Origin: Nocardiopsis halotolerans DSM 44410
Lineage (GTDB): Bacteria; Actinomycetota; Actinomycetes; Streptosporangiales; Streptosporangiaceae
Reading direction: 5' to 3'
Length of the DNA: 37,981 bases
NCBI RefSeq assembly: GCF_000341065.1
Contig: NZ_ANAX01000202.1
Span: forward strand, 24,225-62,205
The notes beneath the pieces are model-generated. The model was given only the letters and a program-made list of their open reading frames with translations, was not told where the DNA came from and made no database searches. Position 1 is the first letter of the stretch. Each line of letters begins with the position of its first letter. Shown piece after piece: positions 15,617 through 22,885 of this stretch. Position numbers and translations under genes: made by a program.

Positions 15617-15979
15617 AGCCCCCGATCAAACGCGGCGGAATCTACCGGGTTCCCGACCGCCTTCTCGCCCTGCCCCCTGACTACGACCGGGCCCCATCCC
15701 CGACGTGCCGTCGTGGTGATCAGTGGCGACGCCGAGCACGAGAACCAGGACTGGCCGATCGTCCTGGTAGCCCCGTGTTCGAGCCAGCCCTCGCACAGGA
15801 CCCGGTACTGAGTGAAGCTCAGCCGGGGTACGGCCAACGTGCGGAAGAAGTGCTGGGCCCGCGTCGCCGCCGTGCAACCGATCGCCAAGGAGGACATCGG
15901 CGGCTACGTCGGCCAACTCGCCGCCCACCTGTTGGAGGACGTCTACGTCAATCTCGCCGAGTACACCGGCCAGGTCTGA
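15613..15979 (+). pseudogene. PemK/MazF-family mRNA endonuclease toxin, frameshifted and with an internal stop
   Basis: The first 28 codons give KRGGIYRVPDRLLALPPDYD, the typical N-terminus of actinobacterial PemK/MazF toxins, which cut RNA at short sites. The frame then shifts by one base in a CCCC run near 15695. In the new frame the protein continues with HPRRAVVVISGDAEHENQDW and PIVLVAPCSS, meets an in-frame TGA at 15809-15811, and resumes directly with VKLSRGTANVRKKCWARVAA and VQPIAKEDIG to a final TGA at 15977-15979. Restored, the protein would be about 120 residues, a normal length for the family. Two independent lesions make a true pseudogene more likely than sequencing error. Confidence 0.82.
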
Positions 15980-16223
15980 GCGGAGCGAACGGCGGACAGC
16001 CCTGGGCAGGTCGAGCCGGGCCGGGGAGGCGCCGTCGGCTTCCGCCACCTTGGAACGCTGACTGTGCACACACGACGGGCAGAGGTCGGCCTGCCTTCCG
16101 CGGACCCAGACCGGGGGGAGAAAGTGAGGGCCGGACGGTTGTCCCTACCCGTCTCACCAAACACGGGGATGTTCCATCTCAATCTGACAGAAAGGGGATC
16201 GTCTGCTTCCCTACGCATGAGCC

Positions 16224-16943
16224 TCAGTAGTCTCCGCTCGCGAACCACACGAGCGAGAACACGGACAACATGCCGAAGGCGAACGGGATGCTCAGTACCG
16301 CCGCCCACACCAGGGCCACACCCCGGGCGGCCCATCCACGGCACAGTGCCAGGAGGAGCAGTGCCAGGACTCCTTCGAGGAGAAGCACGCCCAGGTGGAC
16401 CTCCTCCCCGCCGGACCTCACGTACGCCCTGACGCTCACCCACAGGAAGACCGCTATCAGTCCGAGGGGAACCCCCGCGGCGAAGGCCCTGACGCCCGTG
16501 GCGTGCGACCGGAACCTGTTGCCGAGGAATCCCAGGAGCGCCCCCGTGACGACCCCGACGAGCAGCCAGACCCAGTACTCCCGCATGGTGTGGTCGTCGG
16601 CTGTCAGGTGGGTGGTGGTCAGGTGTCCGAGAACGGCGGACAGGTACGTGACCGAACCGGAGATGGTCGCCGACCGGGAACGGATCGCCATCCAGCCGAT
16701 CAGGAACGGTGGCGTGACATAGAGGCCGACGGACCATTCCAGGAACGGGAGCCCCTCGGAACTGAGGCCGTCGACGAACACCGCAAGCGCTCCGCAGCCG
16801 AAGCCCGCTCCCACGGACAGCGCCAGGAACAGCCACAGGCGCCGATCCAGGAAGTCCCGGACGGTGGAGGGAGGCTCTCGCTGAGACCTATCCTCTTCTC
16901 CTACCTGTCTGTTCCGAGGAGAAGGGGTGGAGTCCGTGCTCAC
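16224..16943 (-). CDS. DUF6518-like integral membrane protein
   Basis: The 239-residue protein has a charged N-terminal tail of about 30 residues and six predicted membrane segments (for example LWLFLALSVGAGFGCGALAV, YWVWLLVGVVTGALLGFLG, GVLLLEGVLALLLLALC and VWAAVLSIPFAFGMLSVFSL). Topology and length fit the DUF6518 group of actinobacterial membrane proteins, whose function is unknown. The GTG start overlaps the stop of the hydrolase gene upstream (GTGA), so it belongs to the operon of the ESX-like protein and DUF1023 hydrolase. It might help export or anchor them, but this is context only. Confidence 0.75.
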   Translation of the reverse strand: MSTDSTPSPRNRQVGEEDRSQREPPSTVRDFLDRRLWLFLALSVGAGFGCGALAVFVDGLSSEGLPFLEWSVGLYVTPPFLIGWMAIRSRSATISGSVTYLSAVLGHLTTTHLTADDHTMREYWVWLLVGVVTGALLGFLGNRFRSHATGVRAFAAGVPLGLIAVFLWVSVRAYVRSGGEEVHLGVLLLEGVLALLLLALCRGWAARGVALVWAAVLSIPFAFGMLSVFSLVWFASGDY

Positions 16944-18541
16944 TGGGGGGTGCCTCCTGTCAGGACATCGCCCAGATAGCTGAGTGTCTCCTCGTCCGTG
17001 AAGTACCCGCTGTGGCTGGTGTCCGCTTCGGGGTCGAGTCGGTTGCCCAGTTCCTCGCTGGGATTATTGGGATCCTCAAAGAACTCATCGTGGTGCAGCG
17101 GGGTTCCGAAACCGTCGATGAGGAGCCCGAAATCGTCTCTGGCATCCTCGATCCAGTCGTCGTCTCCCTGGATGACGTGCACGTTCTCCTCGTCGACGGT
17201 GAGGTCGCTGATGTGGTCGACACTCGCACCCGCCCCGCCGACGAGAACGAGCGAGTCGACGTCAAGACCGCCACCGATGTGGGGGTTGGCCGCGGCACCG
17301 GCGATGTAGGCACCGTAGCTGTGCCCCAGCACGGTGTTGTGCGAGGGTTCATCGCCCTGGTGCGTGGCACGCAGCCCTTCCTGGAAGGAGGCGAGGGCTG
17401 TGGCACCGTCCTTCGAATCCCAGTGGGTGGGGGGTGCGTTGTATCCCATCCAGGTGATCGAGGCGTGCTCACCGTTCGGATCGTTCTCCACCATCTGGGC
17501 GTGGAGTGCTTCGGAGCGTTCGATCGGGCTCGTGAGGGTCCCCATGTCGTTGAACATCCCGGGGACCATGGTGGAGACATGGTCCGCCAAGTCGGGGTTG
17601 CCGGTGGAGATAGCTGCCTGCCCTCCTCCAGGGGCGAAGGGGTCGAAGTACATGAGGAACTTGTTGTCATCCCCCTTGGTCGCCTCCTGGATTTCCCGCA
17701 ACTGCTCGAGAGTGAAGGGATTGCTTCCGACACCGGGAGAGGAGAAGTGGTCGATCGCCTCCTCGAGTTCCGCGCGGTTCAGTTCGTCCCTGACGACGAC
17801 GGGCACACCGTCCAGGTTGCGCAGGTCGTCCGGGTACTCCTCCATCGCGTGTTCCCGCTGGTTCGGTGCGAGGGTGGACCACCAGTCCGCCACCTCCCCA
17901 GGAGTCCAGTCGTCCTGGGGTTCGAAGTCGACCACGGGATCGGGTACGCCGCCGAAGAGGTGGATCTCCCTGCCGGTCATGAGGCCCGCGTTCTCGATGC
18001 GCTCCCAGGACGCGGCACTCGGACCGTTGGTCAGTGCGTCCTTGGCCTCGTCGGTCGCGTCGTCCAGGTCCGATCGGGCCTGGGTGTGCTCGCCCAGGAG
18101 CCCCTCGCGAACCCCGTTCAGGTACTCCACCTCGGCCTGTTCCTGGGAGACGCCGCTGAACGTCATGGTGTCGGCGCCGAATTCCTCGATCCGTGCCAGA
18201 GCCTCGCGCTTGCACTCACTCCAGCGGACATGGAGGTCGACGCGCACGCCCCGGTACTTCTCGATGGCATCGGCGTACAGGGTGAAGGTGCCCGACCCGT
18301 GGGTCAGAATCTCCGCCGCGTCCTCCCAGGTCTGGATCTCCTGTTCGGTCGCGTCCTTGATGTCCCAGGCGATCGTGTCGCTGAACTCGTTCGCGGTCGC
18401 CCAGAAGCCGGTCTCCAGGTCGGCCGACTGCCCGAGCATCGTGTTCCTGGTGATGAGGAGGTCCGCGGCGCCGTCACGTATCGCGCCCTCGTCCGCATCG
18501 ACGTCCTCGGGAAGTCCGAGCACCATGGATTCGGGTGACAT
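16940..18541 (-). CDS. DUF1023 alpha/beta hydrolase with N-terminal ESX-like helical domain
   Basis: This 533-residue protein joins a helical N-terminal half (about 1-230, acidic and coiled-coil prone, like WXG100-superfamily proteins) to a C-terminal alpha/beta hydrolase of the DUF1023 type (about 300-500). The nucleophile elbow is GHSYG with Ser 408, in NTVLGHSYGAYIAG. A likely acid lies in VHVIQGDDDWIED, and the His may be in SGYFTDEETL or an adjacent loop. DUF1023 hydrolases are probable esterases found next to ESX-like substrates in actinobacteria. The gene lies 11 bases after the small ESX-like gene and overlaps the membrane protein gene downstream. The substrate is unknown. Confidence 0.85.
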   Translation of the reverse strand: MSPESMVLGLPEDVDADEGAIRDGAADLLITRNTMLGQSADLETGFWATANEFSDTIAWDIKDATEQEIQTWEDAAEILTHGSGTFTLYADAIEKYRGVRVDLHVRWSECKREALARIEEFGADTMTFSGVSQEQAEVEYLNGVREGLLGEHTQARSDLDDATDEAKDALTNGPSAASWERIENAGLMTGREIHLFGGVPDPVVDFEPQDDWTPGEVADWWSTLAPNQREHAMEEYPDDLRNLDGVPVVVRDELNRAELEEAIDHFSSPGVGSNPFTLEQLREIQEATKGDDNKFLMYFDPFAPGGGQAAISTGNPDLADHVSTMVPGMFNDMGTLTSPIERSEALHAQMVENDPNGEHASITWMGYNAPPTHWDSKDGATALASFQEGLRATHQGDEPSHNTVLGHSYGAYIAGAAANPHIGGGLDVDSLVLVGGAGASVDHISDLTVDEENVHVIQGDDDWIEDARDDFGLLIDGFGTPLHHDEFFEDPNNPSEELGNRLDPEADTSHSGYFTDEETLSYLGDVLTGGTPQ

Positions 18542-18552
18542 GTGAACTTCCC

Positions 18553-18873
18553 TCAGAAGTTGACCGGTCGGGGAATGGACGGAACGGCGCCCCCGAAGTC
18601 GGAGGAGGACTGGTGGTCCGTCTCCGAGAACTCACCACCGGCGTGTCCGCTCTTCTCGGCGAGACTTCTGCTGCTCATCACGGCGAGACGAATGCGTTCG
18701 TTGCCTTCGATGTCGTAGTCCACCAGGGAACCGCCGAGCTCCGGCGCTCCGGAGTAGAGCGGAGAGATGTCGTTGCCGAAGTCCCGGGCGAGTGTGGCCA
18801 TGCTGTCGGCCATGTCCGCCGCGCTGCCAGCGGAATTGACGGCATCGCCCGGGTTCGCGCCTGCATCGGCCAT
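18553..18873 (-). CDS. Small ESX/WXG100-like helical protein
   Basis: The 106-residue product, from the ATG at 18873 with AGGAG six bases upstream, is a helical protein with no signal peptide (SAADMADSMATLARDFGNDI, then a second helical stretch). Its size and position before a DUF1023 hydrolase fit the ESX-like partner proteins of actinobacteria, which pair with the helical N-terminus of the hydrolase and may leave the cell through a type VII route. No clear WXG motif is present, so the assignment rests on length, helical character and neighbours. Confidence 0.65.
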   Translation of the reverse strand: MADAGANPGDAVNSAGSAADMADSMATLARDFGNDISPLYSGAPELGGSLVDYDIEGNERIRLAVMSSRSLAEKSGHAGGEFSETDHQSSSDFGGAVPSIPRPVNF

Positions 18874-19419
18874 GTGTTTCTCCTGGGGGAAAGGGGGTTT
18901 TGCGCTGACCCTAGCCAAGGAGGAGCGTCTTCGAGGACGATGGGAGCGGACCGGAGCGCACGTTTGGCCAGAAAATCCGGTCCGTCCCTGGTGAGCGCGC
19001 CAGTTCAGGGGCTTTCCCGTTCCCCTCCGTGTGCAATGGGAGAGAAGGGGTAGATCCTTTTTCTCACGAGTAGGATGCTCTGGCCTGCGAGTTTCTGGTA
19101 TCCGACGCTGTGAACGGTGCCTTGGGATATGGCCACATTCGGCCATCCCGCGCCTCGCGGCTGATCGAATCGTCCACACGGTCGCCGACGCAAGCCCAGC
19201 CGCTTCGGTCGCCCCAGCCGCCTCGGCGGTACCGCCCGCACCGGGTCGACACGGTTGCTGGCCGCCCACGCCCTCGCGAGCAGCCCCGGAGCCCCGGCCC
19301 GCCACCTGGTCACGGTCCTGCCGTAGCGACCCGTCCAGCCCCGTACACACCACGGCGACCGTGTCAGCCCTCGGAGGACCGGCACGGCCGTGTCGCGGAG
19401 GGTTTCTCCTGGAGACCGC
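18874..19419. other. Intergenic region with a decayed gene fragment
   Basis: This 546-base stretch has no intact gene. Its right half carries the degraded duplicate of the end of the ATPase-linked small gene (19165-19326) and of that gene's terminator (to about 19400). The left half holds only the leader of the ESX-like operon and sequence without convincing coding character. Confidence 0.6.
19165..19326 (+). pseudogene. Degraded copy of the C-terminus of the small Pro/Arg-rich gene at 11645
   Basis: Reading from 19168 to the TAG at 19324-19326 gives NRPHGRRRKPSRFGRPSRLG, then GTARTGSTRLLAAHALASS and HLVTVLP. This aligns codon for codon with the last 53 or so residues of the intact gene (KRPHGRRRKPGRLGYLRRLG, GTARTGPARMLAAYTLASS, HLATVLL), and both end in a TAG followed by CGACCCG. 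The DNA match continues into a decayed version of the terminator hairpin. An in-frame TGA lies two codons before the match and no start is present, so only the 3' end was kept. It shows that the WhiJ-type cassette was duplicated, or was exchanged and partly deleted. Confidence 0.8.
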
Positions 19420-20382
19420 TCAAGCCTGGCGCCAGCGGAACCTGCTGTCTTCAGCCGTGGTCGTGCACTGCATGAGGGTGCCCTTGGACGTGTACCCGTA
19501 CTGCCAGTGCTCGGAGCAGAACGCCCCGGGGTGTACTCCTTGCGCGTGGGACGGAGCCTCCGGCTCGGGTTCGGGCTCTGGTTCGGGTTCCGGGGCAGGC
19601 TCGGGCGCAGGCTCCGGGGCGGGTTCAGGTTCAGCTTCCCACTCGGGCTCGGGCTCGGGTTCTGGTTCAGGTTCCGGCTCGAAGCGCGGATCACCGATCT
19701 CGTCGGGGCACTTCTCGTCGGAGCCGACGACATGTACCTTCACCACGAACCTGTCCCGATAGGGTGCCGCGCTCTCGGCCTCCCCGGGGTGCTGCGCGCA
19801 CACCAGGTAGTCGTCGGCCTCGTCGAGGTCCGGGGAGTCAACGTCGCCGAACGCGGACGACACCTCAATACCGGAGATCCCCGCGCTCTCGGTCCACTTT
19901 CGCGCCTCGGAGACCGTGCCGCCGACGAAACCGGGCAGGGTCGGCCACTCTTCCGACGCATGAGGGTCGTCGGGGCAGTCGGTGCCCGTGGGGGCGATAT
20001 TCAGGTGGACCACGGTGCCGTCGACGTCCTGGGAACACACCAGCATCGCCGAACGATTCCACGCCGAGCCGTCCTCAGCGGCGGCGAGGTCGCGCTCGCC
20101 CAGGCTGAAGTAGGCGTCGGCGACCGCCTCCTCCGCGTCCGGCAGGCTCAGGCCGACCACGTCAGGCGCGGTGGGGGTCGGTGACTCGCTGGGGGACGGC
20201 GACGGCATGGCCGCCACCGATTCGGCTTCCGGTGCCGGTGTTTCGAAGGGAACCAGGGACAGCAGCAACAGAAAACCGATCCCGACAATGAACGCGGATC
20301 CTCCGCAACCGGTTCCTTCTTTTGTGCCGATCGGCAAGCCCGCCTTCAGTCTCGGCGGGCGGGCTGGGTGGGGGATGGTCAT
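19420..20382 (-). CDS. Membrane-anchored PASTA-domain protein with Pro-Glu stalk
   Basis: From the ATG at 20382 (GGAG five bases upstream) the protein has 320 residues. In order: a basic cytoplasmic tail, one membrane helix (about 29-46, [18 protein letters not shown]), a Ser/Pro/Thr linker, one clear PASTA domain (from about 71, [20 protein letters not shown]) and a second PASTA-like unit (from about 147, [20 protein letters not shown]), a stalk of about 45 residues made almost only of Pro-Glu pairs, and a C-terminal Cys motif ([21 protein letters not shown]) seen at the end of many actinobacterial surface proteins. PASTA domains bind peptidoglycan fragments, so a cell-wall sensing or structural role is likely. 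There is no kinase domain in this gene. Confidence 0.85.
   Translation of the reverse strand: MTIPHPARPPRLKAGLPIGTKEGTGCGGSAFIVGIGFLLLLSLVPFETPAPEAESVAAMPSPSPSESPTPTAPDVVGLSLPDAEEAVADAYFSLGERDLAAAEDGSAWNRSAMLVCSQDVDGTVVHLNIAPTGTDCPDDPHASEEWPTLPGFVGGTVSEARKWTESAGISGIEVSSAFGDVDSPDLDEADDYLVCAQHPGEAESAAPYRDRFVVKVHVVGSDEKCPDEIGDPRFEPEPEPEPEPEPEWEAEPEPAPEPAPEPAPEPEPEPEPEPEAPSHAQGVHPGAFCSEHWQYGYTSKGTLMQCTTTAEDSRFRWRQA
19559..19680. repeat. Tandem hexamer repeat encoding the Pro-Glu stalk
   Basis: Degenerate hexamers of the form GGCTCG / GGTTCG / GGCTCT / GGTTCC run in tandem on the plus strand. They encode alternating Glu-Pro on the minus strand, broken by short [12 protein letters not shown] and EWEAEPEP variants. 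Such arrays change length by slippage, so the stalk length probably varies between strains. Confidence 0.8.
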
Positions 20383-20795
20383 GGATACTCCAGAATCCAC
20401 GTGCGGCAGGGCCGGCAGGCACCAGGAGAACTGGAGCGCGGGCTGGTGCGGCTGACCTGCGCGAAGCTATACCAATCGGCTGCCCGATTTTCGGGAAAAG
20501 CCCAATCCCATGCTGATCGTCATGTGAAGGTTATGAGGGATTGTTGGAGTATGGGCCGAGGGAGAGCCTCCGTGAAGAACCCCTTCTCGCCCGTAACCGT
20601 CACGGGCGCTACCTGGTCGGCATGTGCCTGCGACGCATGGACCTGTGCCAGCCCGTCTAGGACACTTCCTCCACGCCCCTCGTCAAGGACGAGATCCTCC
20701 GTTTCCACCGGACCGACCGTGACAGGCGGGAAGCCGCCCACCGCGTCCCGCTCCTTTTCCACCACGGCCCACAGCACCGAAGGAAACCCGACACC
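20383..20795. other. Intergenic region, no gene recognised
   Basis: This 413-base stretch lies between the start of the PASTA gene and the CYTH-like remnant. Frames here are short and lack ribosome sites or consistent codon bias, and no clear promoter, hairpin or repeat was seen apart from the leader of the PASTA gene. Confidence 0.5.
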
Positions 20796-21227
20796 ATGGG
20801 CGTGATCGAGTACGGGGCCGAGATCCCGGACATCGACGTCGACCAGGTGGCCCAGCGCGTCCTCGACAAGGGCGGCGCGGACCTGGGTGAGGTGCTCCAG
20901 CGGAGCTGGGTCCACGACCTCGAACCCGGCGAACCCTCCCGTTGGGTGCGCCTGCGCGGCACCGGCGACCAGATGACCCTCAGGGGCAGGAAGATCGACA
21001 CCTGGCCGCACATCCCCGCCTACCTGGAGATCGAGGCCGACGGCCGCGCCGAGGTCGTGCGAGTCGCGGTGTACCCGCACCACCACCGGCGGCGTGGGAT
21101 GTGCGTCAAGGGACCAAGGTCCCTGCGCCACCCCGGTTCCGGCCCCGTAGGATCTCCCCGCAGAGAAGAGGACCACCATCCGTGCGGGCCGGGCCGACCC
21201 GCCACCGCCCGTCCGCACCCGACCTAA
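20796..21227 (+). pseudogene. CYTH-domain (class IV adenylate cyclase-like) remnant with internal deletion
   Basis: The N-terminus DIDVDQVAQRVLDKGGADLG, then EPGEPSRWVRLRGTGDQMTL, follows the pattern of CyaB/CYTH proteins, which process triphosphates. The frame then jumps straight to KIDTWPHIPAYLEIEADGRA, a segment that lies near the C-terminus in the family. About 60-70 residues, including the central strands, are missing at around 20980-20995. The metal-binding ExExK motif at the N-terminus is also degraded (IEYGAEIPDID). The last 45 residues are unrelated readthrough rich in Pro, His and Arg. The gene is therefore very unlikely to encode an active enzyme. Confidence 0.7.
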
Positions 21228-21235
21228 GGGGCCTG

Positions 21236-22837
21236 GTGCACGCCACACCCGAGCGGATCGCCGACCGGTACGAACTCGTCGACACCATCAGCACCGGTGG
21301 CATGGGCCGGGTCTGGCGCGGCTACGACACCGTGCTCGACCGGCCGGTCGCGGTCAAGGTGATCCGCCCCGACCTGGTGGCTGACCCCAGGCTCTACGAC
21401 GAGTACGCCGACCGGTTCAGGCGCGAGGCCCGCGTCACCGCCCGTATCGAGAGCCCGGGCGTACCGGCCGTCTACGACGCCGCCGTGGACAAGGACAAGG
21501 GCTCGCTGTACCTGGTGATGCAGCTGGTGCGCGGCGTCTCCCTCGCCGACACCATCGACGAGAGCGCCCCGATGCCGGTGCCCGCGGCCGCGGCGGTCGC
21601 CGCCCAGGTGTGCGCGGCCCTGGCCGAGGCCCACGCGGTCCCCGTCGTCCACCGCGACCTCAAGCCGGGCAACATCATGGTGGCCGACGACGGCACGGTG
21701 AAGGTCCTGGACTTCGGGATCGCCGCCGTGCTGCGCACCGACGTCACCCGCCTCACCCACACCGGCAGCATGCTGGGGACCTACGCCTACATGCCTCCCG
21801 AACAGGTGCGCGGTGCGCCCGCCACCCCCGGCAGCGACCTGTACTCCCTGGGCTGCGTCCTCTACCAGATGCTCACCGGCCGGACCGTGTTCCCCGCCGA
21901 CTACACGCACTTCCAACTCCAGGTCGCGCACGTGGAGGAGACTCCCTCACCACCCTCGGCCCACGTGGACGGTCTTCCCGAGGACCTGGAACGGCTCGTG
22001 CTGGACCTGCTCGCCAAGGACCCCGAGGACCGGCCCGCCACCGCGCAGGACGTCCACGACCGGCTCGTTCCCCACCTGCCCCGACCCGACCCCCTCGCGC
22101 CGGACAAGCCCCTGCCGCCCGGCGCCCTGCCCGACCCCACCCGCCCCTACCGGCGTCCCGTTCCACTCCGCCCCCGGGCGACCGTGCCCTCGCCAACCAA
22201 GCCGCTGCCCTCCACGCTGGTGGATGCCACCGCGGCCACGCCCCCGATCGCCGGTCTGGCCCCCGGAGAGCTGACCGAGGCCGACGGGCACGCCCAGGCC
22301 CTCATCGGCGAGGGGCGCTTCGCCCAGGCCATCGGGGTCCTCGACGACGTGATCGACCCGGCCGTGTCCGTGCTGGGAGAGGAGTCAGCCCAGGTCGTGG
22401 AACTGCGCCTGCTGCGGGCCAACGCCCTGGCCATCAGCGGGGACGCGCGCCGCGCCCTGCCCGAGTTCACCACCCTGGCCGACATCCTCCAGCGCCAGGC
22501 CGGGCCGCAGGACGAACGCGCCCTCATCTGCCGGCAGCAGGCCGTCTACTGCATGGCGCAGCTGGGGGAGACCACCCGAGCCCTGCACGAGGCGGAGGGG
22601 CTCCTGGAGCGGTTCCGCCGGGTGAGCGGGGACCGCTCCGAGGACGTGTTGGACCTGCGCCGGGAGATGGTCCTGTGGCGGCTGCGTTCGGGAGACACCG
22701 AACGCGCCTCGTCCGAGCTGCCCGCGCTGTACTCTGACCTGCGCGCGGCCTACGGCCCCGGCGCCCCCGAGACCCGTCAGGTCGCCGACCTCCTGGACCG
22801 GCTGGGACGGGGTCGGCTGGGGCGGAGCCGGAGCTGA
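21236..22837 (+). CDS. Serine/threonine protein kinase with C-terminal TPR-like region
   Basis: The kinase domain spans about residues 9-270 of a 533-residue protein. It has a glycine loop ISTGGMGRVW, catalytic Lys 41 in VAVKVI, the HRDLKPGN loop with Asp 141, DFG at 159-161, and MPPEQVR in place of the common APE. No membrane segment follows. Instead there is a Pro-rich linker (about 285-340) and a helical repeat region (about 345-520, for example GRFAQAIGVLDDVIDPAVSV and LGETTRALHEAEGLLERF) resembling TPRs. It is thus a soluble Hanks-type kinase with a protein-interaction tail. The GTG at 21236 has AAGGGG close upstream; a GTG at 21182 after AGAGGA would add 18 residues. It is followed 48 bases later by the helicase gene, so the two may form an operon. 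Confidence 0.9.
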   Translation: MHATPERIADRYELVDTISTGGMGRVWRGYDTVLDRPVAVKVIRPDLVADPRLYDEYADRFRREARVTARIESPGVPAVYDAAVDKDKGSLYLVMQLVRGVSLADTIDESAPMPVPAAAAVAAQVCAALAEAHAVPVVHRDLKPGNIMVADDGTVKVLDFGIAAVLRTDVTRLTHTGSMLGTYAYMPPEQVRGAPATPGSDLYSLGCVLYQMLTGRTVFPADYTHFQLQVAHVEETPSPPSAHVDGLPEDLERLVLDLLAKDPEDRPATAQDVHDRLVPHLPRPDPLAPDKPLPPGALPDPTRPYRRPVPLRPRATVPSPTKPLPSTLVDATAATPPIAGLAPGELTEADGHAQALIGEGRFAQAIGVLDDVIDPAVSVLGEESAQVVELRLLRANALAISGDARRALPEFTTLADILQRQAGPQDERALICRQQAVYCMAQLGETTRALHEAEGLLERFRRVSGDRSEDVLDLRREMVLWRLRSGDTERASSELPALYSDLRAAYGPGAPETRQVADLLDRLGRGRLGRSRS

Positions 22838-22885
22838 GCCGGACGGTCGCCCGAGTCGCCCCAGCAGGAACGGAGCCCTGACCCC

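Noticed and set aside
19031-19762. Plus-strand frame with long Gly-Ser repeats
   Set aside because: The Gly-Ser run is the antisense reading of the Pro-Glu stalk of the PASTA protein, which has anchor, domains and ribosome site on the minus strand.
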